DNA of 49,795 nucleotides from Oscillospiraceae bacterium. GTDB taxonomy: Bacteria > Bacillota > Clostridia > Oscillospirales > Ruminococcaceae. The stretch covers positions 1-49,795 of the forward strand of contig JAFQBH010000038.1 of assembly GCA_017399765.1 (NCBI GenBank), written 5' to 3'. Shown here in pieces: positions 39,596-48,446 of the stretch (position 1 is its first letter; the number at the start of each line of letters is the position of its first letter). Position numbers and translations under genes: made by a program. Below the pieces are notes generated by a model. It was given only the letters and a program-made list of their open reading frames with translations, was not told where the DNA came from and ran no database searches.

Positions 39596-40849
39596 ATGTA
39601 TAGCGATAAAATAGATACGATAGGTTTCGTTTATGCCCAGGACCCTGAACTTGCGGAAGCAATGCATGATGAATTAATGCGTCAGCGCGACAATATTGAA
39701 CTTATTGCTTCCGAAAACTTTGTTTCTTCTGCGGTAATGGCTGCAATGGGTTCTGCTCTTACCAACAAATATGCGGAAGGTTATCCCGGTCACAGATATT
39801 ACGGCGGATGCAAATATGTTGACAGGGTGGAAAACATCGCAAGAGAACGCGCCTGCAAACTTTTCGGCGCGGAACACGCAAACGTTCAGCCCCATTCCGG
39901 TTCCCAGGCAAACCTTGCGGCATATTTTGCCTTTGCGGAACTTGGCGACACCATTATGGGAATGAACCTTGCGGAAGGCGGACACCTTACCCACGGAAGC
40001 CCGGTCAATTTTTCCGGAAAATCCTATAATTTTGTTCCCTATGGAGTTGATCCCGAAACCGGACTTATCGATTATGACGAAGTAAGAAGAATTGCGCTTG
40101 AATGCAAGCCGAAAATAATCGTTTCCGGCGCTTCCGCCTATCCGAGAGCTATTGATTTCAAAAAAATCCGCGAAATCTGCGACGAAGTCGGCGCTTATAT
40201 GATGGTCGATATGGCCCATATTGCCGGACTTATTGCAGCAGGCGAACACGAATCTCCGGTTCCCTATGCGGACGTTGTTACAAGCACCACTCACAAAACT
40301 CTTCGCGGACCCCGCGGCGGTCTTATCCTTTGTAAGGAACAATATGCAAAGGCCGTTGATAAAGCGGTTTTCCCCGGAACCCAGGGCGGTCCTCTTGAGC
40401 ATGTAATTGCTGCGAAAGCAGTTTGCTTCGGCGAAGCACTTCAGCCGGAATTCAAAGAATATCAGAAAAAAGTTGTTGAAAACGCAAAGGCCCTTGCGGA
40501 TGCCCTTATCAAAAACGGACTTAAACTTGTTTCCGGCGGAACCGACAACCATCTTATGATGCTCGATCTTCGGGAAACCGGAGTTACCGGAAAAGAACTT
40601 GAACGCAGACTTGACGAAGTAAATATTACCGCAAACAAAAATATGATTCCGAACGACCCTGCTTCGCCTTTTGTAACAAGCGGAGTTCGCCTTGGAACAC
40701 CTTCCGCAACAACAAGAGGTTTTGGACCGGAAGAAATGGAAAAAATTGCGGAATTTATTGCAAAGATCACTTTTGATTATGAAAACAGCGCCGAGGAAGT
40801 AAAAGCCGGTGTTGCCGAACTTTGCAGAAAATTCCCGCTTTACGAATAA
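39596..40849 (+). CDS. glyA: Serine hydroxymethyltransferase
   Basis: PLP enzyme that converts serine and tetrahydrofolate to glycine and methylene-tetrahydrofolate. 417 residues. Lys234 in [14 protein letters not shown] forms the Schiff base; [15 protein letters not shown] binds the cofactor; [14 protein letters not shown] and the C-terminal [12 protein letters not shown] are typical. ATG follows AAGGGAG. Followed 26 bases later by rarA on the same strand, with which it may be cotranscribed. Confidence 0.97.
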   Translation: MYSDKIDTIGFVYAQDPELAEAMHDELMRQRDNIELIASENFVSSAVMAAMGSALTNKYAEGYPGHRYYGGCKYVDRVENIARERACKLFGAEHANVQPHSGSQANLAAYFAFAELGDTIMGMNLAEGGHLTHGSPVNFSGKSYNFVPYGVDPETGLIDYDEVRRIALECKPKIIVSGASAYPRAIDFKKIREICDEVGAYMMVDMAHIAGLIAAGEHESPVPYADVVTSTTHKTLRGPRGGLILCKEQYAKAVDKAVFPGTQGGPLEHVIAAKAVCFGEALQPEFKEYQKKVVENAKALADALIKNGLKLVSGGTDNHLMMLDLRETGVTGKELERRLDEVNITANKNMIPNDPASPFVTSGVRLGTPSATTRGFGPEEMEKIAEFIAKITFDYENSAEEVKAGVAELCRKFPLYE

Positions 40850-40875
40850 TTTTTACCGAAAAGAGATGACACCGA

Positions 40876-42150
40876 ATGTCCGCACCCCTTGCCGACAGAT
40901 TAAGACCAACTGAATTATCCGAAGTCTGCGGCCAGCAGCATATCCTCGGCGAAGGAAAACTCCTTCGCAAAATTGCGGATTCCGGTGTTATCCCCAACCT
41001 TATTTTCTTCGGACCTTCCGGAACGGGAAAAACAACCGTCGCAAGGATAATCGCAAAGATTGCGAACAAAAAACTTTGTCACCTTAACGGAACTTCGTGC
41101 TCAACCGCGGATATAAAAGAAGTTTTTGCTGAAACCGCCGGGATCGACGGTGCTCAGGGCGTGCTCCTTTATCTTGACGAGATCCAGTATCTCAACAAAA
41201 AGCAGCAGCAGACCCTTCTCGAATTCATCGAGGACGGCAGGGTAACGCTTATCGCTTCCACCACCGAAAACCCTTATTTTTACGTTTATAACGCCATTTT
41301 AAGCCGTAGCACCGTTTTTGAATTCAAACCCATTGAACCTTCGGAAATTGAGCGTGCTCTTGAAAGAGCGCTCCAAAAACTTGAGCACGACGACGGAACG
41401 AAAATCAATGTTGAGGAAGGTGTTCTGCGCCATATTTCCTATAACTGTTCCGGCGATGCGCGCAAAGCGCTTAACGCTCTTGAAGCCTGCTGGCTTGGCT
41501 CAAAGCTTGATGAGCACGGCGAAAGGGTGCTTTCGCTGGAAGATGCTCATTCCGCTGCTCAAAGAAGTTCGAACCGTTATGATAAAGAAGGGGACGACCA
41601 TTTTGAGATCCTTTCCGCCTTCCATAAATCCGTCCGCGGTTCCGACGAAAACGCCGCGCTTCATTATCTCGCAAGATTTATTGATGCGGGCGATATAATT
41701 TCGCCCTGCCGCCGCCTTCTGGCGATTGCCTGCGAGGACGTCGGACTTGCATATCCGATGGCGATTCCGATTGTAAAAGCCTGCGTGGATACCGCTTTAC
41801 AGCTCGGCCTTCCGGAAGCACAGCTCCCTTTGGCGGATGCGGTTATCCTTCTTTGCACCGCACCGAAATCCAACAGCGGAGTTGAAGCGATTAATGCGGC
41901 TCTCGAAGACGTTAGGAACGGACTTTCCGGTGAAGTTCCGGAACATCTTGTTAACGTTCATCCGAAATCCGCCGGAGGACACAAGCCGCCGAAATATAAA
42001 TATGCCCATAACTATAAAAACCACTATGTAAAACAGCAGTATCTTCCGGATACGCTTAAAGGCAGGGTTTATTACAATTTTGGCGACAACAAAACCGAAC
42101 AGGCGGCAAAAGCTTACCGCGATAAGCTTATTGCGGAAGCGGAAGAATAA
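40876..42150 (+). CDS. rarA: Replication-associated recombination protein A (AAA+ ATPase)
   Basis: MgsA/RarA-type clamp-loader-like ATPase acting at stalled replication forks. 424 residues. Walker A GPSGTGKTT (46-54), Walker B LLYLDEIQYLNKKQQ, sensor GRVTLIASTTENP, and the C-terminal tetramerisation domain with YPDTL-like QQYLPDTLKGRVYYNFGDN. Start ATG 40876 is preceded by AAAAGAGATG. Complete. Confidence 0.95.
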   Translation: MSAPLADRLRPTELSEVCGQQHILGEGKLLRKIADSGVIPNLIFFGPSGTGKTTVARIIAKIANKKLCHLNGTSCSTADIKEVFAETAGIDGAQGVLLYLDEIQYLNKKQQQTLLEFIEDGRVTLIASTTENPYFYVYNAILSRSTVFEFKPIEPSEIERALERALQKLEHDDGTKINVEEGVLRHISYNCSGDARKALNALEACWLGSKLDEHGERVLSLEDAHSAAQRSSNRYDKEGDDHFEILSAFHKSVRGSDENAALHYLARFIDAGDIISPCRRLLAIACEDVGLAYPMAIPIVKACVDTALQLGLPEAQLPLADAVILLCTAPKSNSGVEAINAALEDVRNGLSGEVPEHLVNVHPKSAGGHKPPKYKYAHNYKNHYVKQQYLPDTLKGRVYYNFGDNKTEQAAKAYRDKLIAEAEE

Positions 42151-42154
42151 AAAA

Positions 42155-42192
42155 TAAAAGGCGGCTTTAAGCCGCCTTTTTTGTTTTTTTTA
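42155..42192. terminator. Bidirectional terminator
   Basis: AAAAGGCGGC, TTTAA, GCCGCCTTTT with long T-runs; serves rarA and the convergent thioredoxin gene. Confidence 0.9.
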
Positions 42193-42504
42193 TTCAAGTT
42201 CTTTTGCAGCTTCAAGAAGCTTTTCTTTGCTCTGAACTCCCACAAAACGCTTTACTTCAACGCCGTTTTTGAAATAGATAACGGTGGGAATGGACATTAC
42301 ACCATATTCCATTGCAACTTCGCGGCATTCGTCAACATCGATTTTGCCGACGGGGATTTTATCTTCGAGTTCTTCGGCAAGCTGTTCAATTACCGGTCCG
42401 AGCATTTTGCAGGGACCGCACCAGGTTGCCCAAAAGTCAACTATTGCGGGGCTTTCAGAAATTGTTTTGTTGAATTCCTCTGCGGAAAAATGAATTGCAG
42501 GCAT
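42190..42504 (-). CDS. trxA: Thioredoxin
   Basis: 104 residues. WCGPC active site (Cys29, Cys32), VDFWATWCGPCKMLGP, cis-Pro in VMSIPTVIYFKNG. ATG 42504 follows CGGAGG. A typical bacterial thioredoxin and the second of two in the window; its sequence is distinct from the copy at 33375 (about half the positions agree), so they are paralogues with separate regulation rather than a recent duplication. Confidence 0.93.
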   Translation of the reverse strand: MPAIHFSAEEFNKTISESPAIVDFWATWCGPCKMLGPVIEQLAEELEDKIPVGKIDVDECREVAMEYGVMSIPTVIYFKNGVEVKRFVGVQSKEKLLEAAKELE

Positions 42505-42614
42505 TTTTTATTCCTCCGTTTTTTTAAAATATTATTTGTTACATTAAAATTATAATACAAAGGAAAACTTTTGTCGATAGCTGAAGAAAATTTTGAAAAA
42601 ATTTAAATTTCCTA

Positions 42615-42643
42615 TTGACAAACGGACAAAATATGAATATAAT
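42615..42643 (+). promoter_or_regulatory. Consensus promoter of tRNA-Gln
   Basis: TTGACA (42615-42620), 17-base spacer, TATAAT (42638-42643): all twelve bases match consensus. tRNA begins 20 bases after. Confidence 0.9.
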
Positions 42644-42662
42644 AGTAAAGCACGTTAGATAT

Positions 42663-42736
42663 TGCCCTATTGTGTAACGGTAGCACGGCAGACTCTGACT
42701 CTGTTTGTCGGGGTTCGAATCCTCGTGGGGCAACCA
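42663..42736 (+). tRNA. tRNA-Gln (CTG anticodon), CCA encoded
   Basis: Acceptor TGCCCTA / TGGGGCA, D-stem GTG/CAC with loop TAACGGTAG, anticodon stem GCAGA/TCTGT around CTCTGAC (anticodon CTG, reads CAG), T-stem CGGGG/CCTCG with TTCGAAT, discriminator A and encoded CCA. Confidence 0.95.
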
Positions 42737-42742
42737 ACTTGT

Positions 42743-42776
42743 AACAGCATCGGCTTTGCCGGTGCTGTTTTTTTAT
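42743..42776 (+). terminator. Terminator of tRNA-Gln
   Basis: AACAGCATCGGC and GCCGGTGCTGTT with TT loop, then seven T. Confidence 0.85.
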
Positions 42777-42932
42777 GTCCACTCGGATTCGAACCCGAAG
42801 CTCCCCTCTTGCGGTGCCCAAAAATCCCTTCGGCATACGCCTTGCGATTTTTGACCGCTGCGCCAAAGATTGCTCACTGAATCGCCCACAGGGCGCGTTT
42901 CGCAATCTTTGCCCGTGGGGCAACCAAAACGT

Positions 42933-42965
42933 AATCCGGAATGCGAAAGCGTTCCGGATTTTTTT
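42933..42965 (+). terminator. Terminator in repeat unit 1
   Basis: AATCCGGAATGC, GAAA, GCGTTCCGGATT, then T-run. Repeated 194 bases later. Confidence 0.8.
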
Positions 42966-43126
42966 ATAACCAAATCTCGGATTCGAACCTGAAGCTCCCC
43001 TCTTGCGGTACCCAAAAATCCTTTCGGCATGCGCCTTGCGATTTTTGACCGCTGCGCCAAAGATTGCTCACTGAATCGCCCACAGGGCGCGTTTCGCAAT
43101 CTTTGCCCGTGGGACAACCAAAACGT

Positions 43127-43159
43127 AATCCGGAATGCGAAAGCGTTCCGGATTTTTTT
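43127..43159 (+). terminator. Terminator in repeat unit 2
   Basis: Identical stem to unit 1. Confidence 0.8.
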
Positions 43160-43306
43160 ATACCCAAATCTCGGCTTCGAACCCGAAGCTCCCCTCTTGC
43201 GGTGCCCAAAAATCCCTTCGGCATGCGCCTTGCGATTTTTGACCGCTGCGCCTTGTCGCGGCAGTTCGATATTTTGCAAAAATTTAAAATATTTTACAAA
43301 AAGCAC

Positions 43307-43334
43307 TTACAAAAGTGAAAAGTTTTGGTATAAT
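43307..43334 (+). promoter_or_regulatory. Promoter of the ribokinase-family gene
   Basis: TATAAT at 43329-43334 preceded by TGG; the -35 TTACAA (43307-43312, 16-base spacer) is weak. Confidence 0.5.
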
Positions 43335-43358
43335 GTATTGCGGAAGGGTGATGTTCTT

Positions 43359-44252
43359 ATGAAGATTATCAATTTCGGTTCGTTAAATATTGACCATGTT
43401 TATCCGGTGGAACACATTGTTCGTCCGGAGGAAACTTTGCGCGCAAAAAAAGCAAATTATTTTCCCGGAGGAAAAGGTCTTAATCAATCCATTGCCATTG
43501 CAAGAGCCGGCGCAGATGTTTTTCATGCCGGATGTGTCGGCATGAACGATGGTGCTTTTCTTCTGAATATACTTGAAAAAAACGGGGTAAACACTTCGCT
43601 TATCCGCAAAAAGGAAATTCCCACCGGGAACGCTTTTATCCAGGTTACTCCGGAAGGCAACAAGAGTATAATCGTTTGCGGCGGCGCAAACCTTTCCGTG
43701 ACTGATGATCAGATAGATTATACCGTTGCCCAGCTTCGGAAAGGCGACATAATCCTTTTGCAGAATGAAATCAACGGAATTGAAACCATTGTTGAAAAAG
43801 CTCTTGCCGCCGGAGCAAAAGTTGCCCTTAACCCGGCACCTTTTACTAAAAACCTCCGGAACCTTCCGCTTGAAAAACTTTCCTATGTTTTTGTGAACAG
43901 ATTCGAGGCTTCTGAATTTACCGGCGCAAGCCCGATGGATCTTGAAGCGCTTATTCCGGCGATAAAACGAACCTTCCCGAACGCGGAAACGATTCTTACC
44001 CTTGGGGTAAAGGGTTCGATGCTGATTACAAAAGAGGATACATATTATCAGAAAATTTATGATGCCCCTGTAAAGGACAAAACCGCCGCAGGCGACGCCC
44101 TTATCGGCTTTTACCTTGCAACTGTCCTTCAGGGCGCAAAGCCGAAGGATGCCCTTATGATGGCTGTAAAAGCTGCTTCCATAACCGTTTCCCGGGCAGG
44201 TGCTGCAAGTTCGATTCCGATGATAGAAGAATGTTATCAGTTCGGAAACTGA
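43359..44252 (+). CDS. PfkB-family carbohydrate kinase, ribokinase-like
   Basis: Phosphorylates ribose or a similar sugar. 297 residues: GSLNIDHVYPVEHIVRPEETL at the N terminus, FPGGKGLNQSIAIARAGA (PfkB signature 1), and DKTAAGDALIGFYL (signature 2, with the catalytic Asp). Start ATG 43359 follows AAGGGTG; the open frame reaches back into the tandem repeat (43029) but that part is not protein-like. No rbs transporter or repressor adjoins, so substrate is uncertain. Confidence 0.9.
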   Translation: MKIINFGSLNIDHVYPVEHIVRPEETLRAKKANYFPGGKGLNQSIAIARAGADVFHAGCVGMNDGAFLLNILEKNGVNTSLIRKKEIPTGNAFIQVTPEGNKSIIVCGGANLSVTDDQIDYTVAQLRKGDIILLQNEINGIETIVEKALAAGAKVALNPAPFTKNLRNLPLEKLSYVFVNRFEASEFTGASPMDLEALIPAIKRTFPNAETILTLGVKGSMLITKEDTYYQKIYDAPVKDKTAAGDALIGFYLATVLQGAKPKDALMMAVKAASITVSRAGAASSIPMIEECYQFGN

Positions 44253-44267
44253 AAATAAATATAAAAA

Positions 44268-44300
44268 AAACTCCCGTTCCGAAAGGAACGGGAGCTTTTT
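44268..44300. terminator. Bidirectional terminator
   Basis: CTCCCGTTCC, GAAA, GGAACGGGAG with A- and T-runs between converging genes. Confidence 0.92.
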
Positions 44301-44314
44301 TATCTCTGCGGAAA

Positions 44315-45934
44315 TTATTCCGCGCTGATGATGTAATAATAAACGGGCTGGCCGCCGTAGATGGTGTTGACTTCGATGGAGTTCGGAAGTTTTCCTTCAA
44401 TAACGGTGCGGATAGCTTCGGCCTGTTCTTCGGAAACGTCTTCGCCGTAATAAATGGTTACCATGGAAGTTTCTTTGGAAACAAGAGCTTTTGCAAGACG
44501 GCTGCAGATAAGATCCATTTCCTTGCCGGTATAGAGCATTTTGCCTTCTTTCATCGCAAGAAGTTCGCCCTCTTTGATTTTGTGACCGTCAAAATCGGAA
44601 TCCCTTGCGGCAAAAGTTACCTGACCGGTTGTTACGGAAGAAAGAGCTTCGTTCATGGCTTCGGTGTTTTCCTTAACGGAAGCGTCGCAGTCATAAACGA
44701 GCATTGCGGAAATTCCCTGGGGAACGGTTTTGCTGGGGATTACGACAACGTTTCTGTCGGCAATTTCAGCAGCCTGCATTGCGGCCATAACGATGTTTTT
44801 GTTGTTCGGAAGAACAAAAACGTTTTTTGCGGGGGTTGCCTGAACAGCAGCAAGAATATCTTCGGTGGAAGGGTTCATGGTCTGTCCGCCGGAAACAATG
44901 TTGTCACAGCCAAGGTCCGCAAAAACGTCGGTAAGACCTTTTCCTGCACAAACGGAAACAAAGCCGTATTCAACGGAAGGATCAACTTCCACATAGGGGA
45001 ACTTTTCTTCCTTGGTTTCTTCTGCCGGTGCTTCATATTCAAATTTGAGTTCGGTATGAGCAATGCCCATGTTCTCAACCTTGGTTGCAAGAAGGGTTCC
45101 GAAAGAAAGAGCTTCGGTAATAACTTTTCCGGGTTCGTTGGTGTGGATATGGAATTTTGCGCCCTGGGTTCCTTCGGTATATTCAACAATTTCGCCGAAA
45201 GCGGAAAGTGCTTTTTCAAAACCTTCGGAAGCATTTTCACCGCGTTTTGCAACGGCTTCAACGCAATAGGCATAATCGGTCGCTTTTGTGGAAGTTTCTT
45301 CCGCGGTTTTGGGCATGATGATTTTTCCTTCGGAAATTACGGACCACATACCTTCAAAAATGTAAACAAGGCCCTGGCCGCCTGCGTCAACAACTCCGCT
45401 CTTTTTAAGAATAGGGAGCATTTCGGGAGTCTGGGCAAGGGTGCGTTTGCTCTGAAGATACATTCCGTAAACTACAGCAACGGTGGAATCGTCATATTTT
45501 ACGATTTCGGTTGCTTTTTCCGCTGCGCAGCGGGAAACGGTGAGAATGGTTCCTTCGGTGGGTTTCATTACGGCTTTATAAGCTGCTTCAACACCAAGGG
45601 AGAAAGCTGCAGCAATATCTGCGCCGGTGGCGGTTTCTTTTCCTTTCATTCCTTTGGAAAAACCGCGGAAAAGAAGGGAAAGGATTACGCCGGAGTTTCC
45701 TCTTGCGCCGCGAAGGAAGCCGGAAGCGGCAACTTTTGCAACTTCTTCAACGGTTGCTTCATCGCCGAGTTTTTCAAGTTCTTTTGCGCCGTTGCCGATG
45801 GTCATGGACATATTGGTGCCGGTGTCGCCATCGGGAACGGGGAATACGTTAAGTGCGTCAACTTCTGCTTTTCTGTTGCAAAGATTGTTTGCTCCGGAAA
45901 TAAAAGCATCGCGAAGCTGCTTTCCGTTTATCAA
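44315..45934 (-). CDS. fakA: Fatty acid kinase catalytic subunit / DAK2-domain protein (YloV)
   Basis: FakA phosphorylates fatty acids bound to FakB for phospholipid synthesis. 539 residues. N-terminal DAK2 domain has VDALNVFPVPDGDTGTNMSMT (Mg/ATP-binding aspartates) and GARGNSGVILSLLFRGF; the middle and C-terminal parts (TNEPGKVITEAL, YGGQPVYYYIISAE) match YloV. Start TTG 45934 is nine bases after GGAG; an earlier TTG at 45943 abuts the ribosome binding site. The asp23-like yloU that often precedes it is absent; a structured leader precedes it instead. Confidence 0.92.
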   Translation of the reverse strand: MINGKQLRDAFISGANNLCNRKAEVDALNVFPVPDGDTGTNMSMTIGNGAKELEKLGDEATVEEVAKVAASGFLRGARGNSGVILSLLFRGFSKGMKGKETATGADIAAAFSLGVEAAYKAVMKPTEGTILTVSRCAAEKATEIVKYDDSTVAVVYGMYLQSKRTLAQTPEMLPILKKSGVVDAGGQGLVYIFEGMWSVISEGKIIMPKTAEETSTKATDYAYCVEAVAKRGENASEGFEKALSAFGEIVEYTEGTQGAKFHIHTNEPGKVITEALSFGTLLATKVENMGIAHTELKFEYEAPAEETKEEKFPYVEVDPSVEYGFVSVCAGKGLTDVFADLGCDNIVSGGQTMNPSTEDILAAVQATPAKNVFVLPNNKNIVMAAMQAAEIADRNVVVIPSKTVPQGISAMLVYDCDASVKENTEAMNEALSSVTTGQVTFAARDSDFDGHKIKEGELLAMKEGKMLYTGKEMDLICSRLAKALVSKETSMVTIYYGEDVSEEQAEAIRTVIEGKLPNSIEVNTIYGGQPVYYYIISAE

Positions 45935-46012
45935 AAATCTCAACTCCTCTTAAATTTTCCTGATATAGTTTATTGTTACATTCGGATTTATTTTTACCAC
46001 AAAATAATTCAC

Positions 46013-46044
46013 ATAGCTTAAGGTACAGACCTTTTACAGGCTAT
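46013..46044 (-). promoter_or_regulatory. Leader hairpin upstream of fakA
   Basis: Two nested stems, ATAGC/GCTAT outside and AAGGT/ACCTT inside, right after the predicted transcription start. No T-run. Confidence 0.3.
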
Positions 46045-46054
46045 ACCAAAATAT

Positions 46055-46083
46055 ATTATAACATAAAATATACCGTATGTAAA
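46055..46083 (-). promoter_or_regulatory. Promoter of fakA
   Basis: Minus strand TTTACA (46078-46083), 17-base spacer, TATAAT (46055-46060); gives a leader of about 115 bases. Confidence 0.65.
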
Positions 46084-46119
46084 AGAAAAATTTGTAAAAA
46101 ACCGTGAAATTATTAAAAT

Positions 46120-47655
46120 TTATTCGATTTTCCATTCGAGAATGTTATAAAACATATCAAAATCCGTTCCGAAAAGGGTAAAAGGAAGATTGCGGTTAAA
46201 AATGGCGCAGCCTTTTGTGTAGCAAAGGGGCGCAAAAGGCATTATATCTTCAAAAACCGAAGCAAATTCGGAAGGGGTAACTGTGCCGCCCATAAAACCG
46301 AGCCAGCTGAAATAAAGCTTTTCGCTGTTTGGAACGCCATAGTTGATATATTCAAAATCGGAATACTGATATTCATAAGGCGTAAGAATCTTTGTAAAAT
46401 CCATATCGGCGCCAAGGCGCATTTCCGCAATATAAAGGTCATAGTTTCCGTTTTGGAGATCGACCATGAACGAAGCATAGGAAAGGGGAACAACTTTGAC
46501 TTCAAGTCCGGCTTCAAGAAGCATTTCCGCAACGGCATTAGCAAGGTTTACTTTAACCGTGCTTTCGTTGCAGACAATAAGTTTTAAAGAAATTCTCTTT
46601 CCGCGCTTGTTGGTGCGGAAACCTTCGCTGTCGCGGTTGTCAAACCCCATGTCATCAAGTATAAGGTTTGCGGACATAAGATCAAGGCTGTTTTTGGAAA
46701 CATACTGCATTCCGTAAAAATCCGGGTTATAAAGCTTCTTCGGTGCGGAAGCAAAATGCCCGTAAACATCGGTAACAATGCGGTCGTAATCGATGGCGGC
46801 GGCAACGGCACGGCGAAAATCGGAATAATAGGTGAAAGCATAGTAGCTATTCATTCCGAGGTAAACAAGGCGGTTGCTTTGCATGCCAAGGGTACCGCCG
46901 TTTCCCGCCGAACCGCTGTCCAAAGGATCGGGAACGTAAATGCAGTCATAACGTCCCATTCTCATTTCATAGGTGAGAAGATCCATGTCGTCGGCGGGAA
47001 CAAGTTCTATTTCCTGGGCGGCGGAATAACCGTCGCAAAGAAGTTTTGTTCCGTCCTCGCTGAAATAGTAATAATCCGTAAAATAAAGCGGATCATCTAT
47101 TGTTTCATAAGAAATTACCGGAAAAGTTAAAAGGTTGGGAAAATATCTGTCGGCATAGTAAAGCGTTACTTTTAGGCAGGTTGCATTTACTACTTTAAGA
47201 GAATTCACGACCTCAAGGCTTTTGGAATAAAAACTGCCTTCTTTCATTGCCTGCTGAAAGGAATAGCGAAGGTCATAAGCGGTAAATTCCGTTCCGTTCG
47301 GAAAAGTTTCACCTTCGGAAAGATATATATACCACGTGATGTTGTCTTCGGTATAAATTTCAGAAACAAGATCAAGCTCATAGCTGTAATCGTGTTTCAG
47401 TTTTACCATGGCACGGTAAACAAGTTCACAGACAAAACGGTTTGGCTTTGAATGTGTTGTATAGGGCGAAATTCCTTCTTCATAATCGAAAGGAATACGA
47501 AATTTGAAAAGTTCCTCTTCGGTAAAATTTTCCGGAAGTTTTGTTTCGGAAGGAACAGGAACTTCCGTTACCGGCGGTGTAACGGTTTGCGCTTTGCATC
47601 CTGAAAAGAGCAAAGCCGCCGCAATAAAAACTGAAATTATCTTTAAAAATCTCAT
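46120..47655 (-). CDS. Family 5 extracellular substrate-binding lipoprotein (oligopeptide/nickel type)
   Basis: 511 residues. Signal peptide MRFLKIISVFIAAALLFSGC with lipobox FSGC, a Pro/Thr/Glu linker, then an SBP_bac_5 fold: WYIYLSEGETFPNGTEFTAYDLRYSFQQAM is the family signature. Binds peptides or similar ligands outside the membrane for an ABC importer. No permease or ATPase is next to it, so it is an orphan binding protein. ATG overlaps the stop of the ymdB-like gene by four bases, indicating coupled translation. Confidence 0.88.
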   Translation of the reverse strand: MRFLKIISVFIAAALLFSGCKAQTVTPPVTEVPVPSETKLPENFTEEELFKFRIPFDYEEGISPYTTHSKPNRFVCELVYRAMVKLKHDYSYELDLVSEIYTEDNITWYIYLSEGETFPNGTEFTAYDLRYSFQQAMKEGSFYSKSLEVVNSLKVVNATCLKVTLYYADRYFPNLLTFPVISYETIDDPLYFTDYYYFSEDGTKLLCDGYSAAQEIELVPADDMDLLTYEMRMGRYDCIYVPDPLDSGSAGNGGTLGMQSNRLVYLGMNSYYAFTYYSDFRRAVAAAIDYDRIVTDVYGHFASAPKKLYNPDFYGMQYVSKNSLDLMSANLILDDMGFDNRDSEGFRTNKRGKRISLKLIVCNESTVKVNLANAVAEMLLEAGLEVKVVPLSYASFMVDLQNGNYDLYIAEMRLGADMDFTKILTPYEYQYSDFEYINYGVPNSEKLYFSWLGFMGGTVTPSEFASVFEDIMPFAPLCYTKGCAIFNRNLPFTLFGTDFDMFYNILEWKIE

Positions 47656-48437
47656 TTTAGGGGATCTGCAATCTCAAATCTCTCAATAGAGAGAGCCTTT
47701 CCTGTGGAATCATCTGTTTCGGTAAAAATTCCCTGAATTTTACAGGGGCCTTTGGCAATTTCCATTCCTCTGCCGCGAAGATGGGTTATCATAAAATCCG
47801 TTGAACATTTCGTTACAACGCCAAGGACGGAATCTATGGGACCGCACATTCCGATGTCGGTTATATATGCGGTGCCGCCGGGAAGAACGGTTTCGTCCGC
47901 TGTGGGAACATGGGTGTGGGTTCCGAAAACAAGGCTCGCCTTGCCTTCAACGTATCTTCCGAGAGCGATTTTTTCGCTTGTTGCTTCGGCGTGGATATCA
48001 ATAACAATGTTTTTGATGCCAAGGTCTTTTATGATTTTTTCCGCGGCGATAAAAGGGCTTTCGTAAGCAAGGTCAAGAAAAACGTTTCCGATAAGGCTTA
48101 TAACGGCGCAGCGGTATTTTCCCCTTTCGTAAACGTAAACACCGGAACCGGGAGCGTTCGGATGAAGGTTGGCCGGGCGCAGAGCGCCATAGCCGCGTTC
48201 ATAGATTTCGTTCATGTCGCGGTTATAAAGGGAATGGTTTCCGCCGGTTATAACGTCTGCGCCCAAGGAAAACAAAGCATCGCAGTTTTTCGCTGTGATG
48301 CTGCTGTTTTCGCCGGCGTTTTCGCCGTTTACTATTATTATATCCGGGGAATAACGCTTTTTAAGAGCGGGCATGTGGCGGCGCAAAGCTTCAACGCCGA
48401 TGGTTCCCACCACATCGCCAAGGCATAAAATTCGCAT
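47652..48437 (-). CDS. YmdB-like metallophosphoesterase (TIGR00282 family)
   Basis: 261 residues. Calcineurin-like fold; relatives hydrolyse 2',3'-cyclic nucleotides and influence biofilm and motility choice. Metal-site residues appear as Asp in LCLGDVVG, Glu/Asn in NGENAGENSS, Asn/His in GGNHSLYNR, His in DIHAEATSEK and the pair in FGTHTHVPTAD. GGNHSLYN differs from the usual GNHTWD, so the aromatic/acidic positions after the His are changed. Nine bases downstream of trpS, same strand; overlaps the binding-protein gene. Confidence 0.88.
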   Translation of the reverse strand: MRILCLGDVVGTIGVEALRRHMPALKKRYSPDIIIVNGENAGENSSITAKNCDALFSLGADVITGGNHSLYNRDMNEIYERGYGALRPANLHPNAPGSGVYVYERGKYRCAVISLIGNVFLDLAYESPFIAAEKIIKDLGIKNIVIDIHAEATSEKIALGRYVEGKASLVFGTHTHVPTADETVLPGGTAYITDIGMCGPIDSVLGVVTKCSTDFMITHLRGRGMEIAKGPCKIQGIFTETDDSTGKALSIERFEIADPLK

Positions 48438-48446
48438 GTTTTCACC

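Larger units (their letters stand above)
42782..43252 (+). repeat. 194-bp tandem repeat, about 2.4 copies, with tRNA 3'-end and terminator
   Basis: Units start at 42782, 42976 and 43170 (third copy 83 bases). Copies 1 and 2 differ at about six positions. Each full unit has: TCGGATTCGAACCCGA (a tRNA T-arm in reverse), AAAAATC...GATTTTT and AAAGATTGC...GCAATCTTT stems, TTGCCCGTGGGGCAACCA (acceptor arm of the tRNA-Gln plus CCA), then AATCCGGAA-hairpin with seven T. The stretch has no gene; open frames through it have no ribosome binding site and are artefacts of the repeat. Confidence 0.9.

Noticed and set aside
42782-43252. CRISPR array
   Set aside because: Repeat unit is 194 bases with continuous similarity and no unique spacers; no cas genes.
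42773-43318. Several overlapping short proteins in the tandem repeat
   Set aside because: They repeat with the DNA, exist on both strands, lack ribosome binding sites and would translate tRNA-like and terminator sequences.
44231-46021. Open frame of about 600 codons on the plus strand opposite fakA
   Set aside because: Same cause; the product is rich in Phe, Gly and Asn without any motif, and fakA on the other strand is certain.
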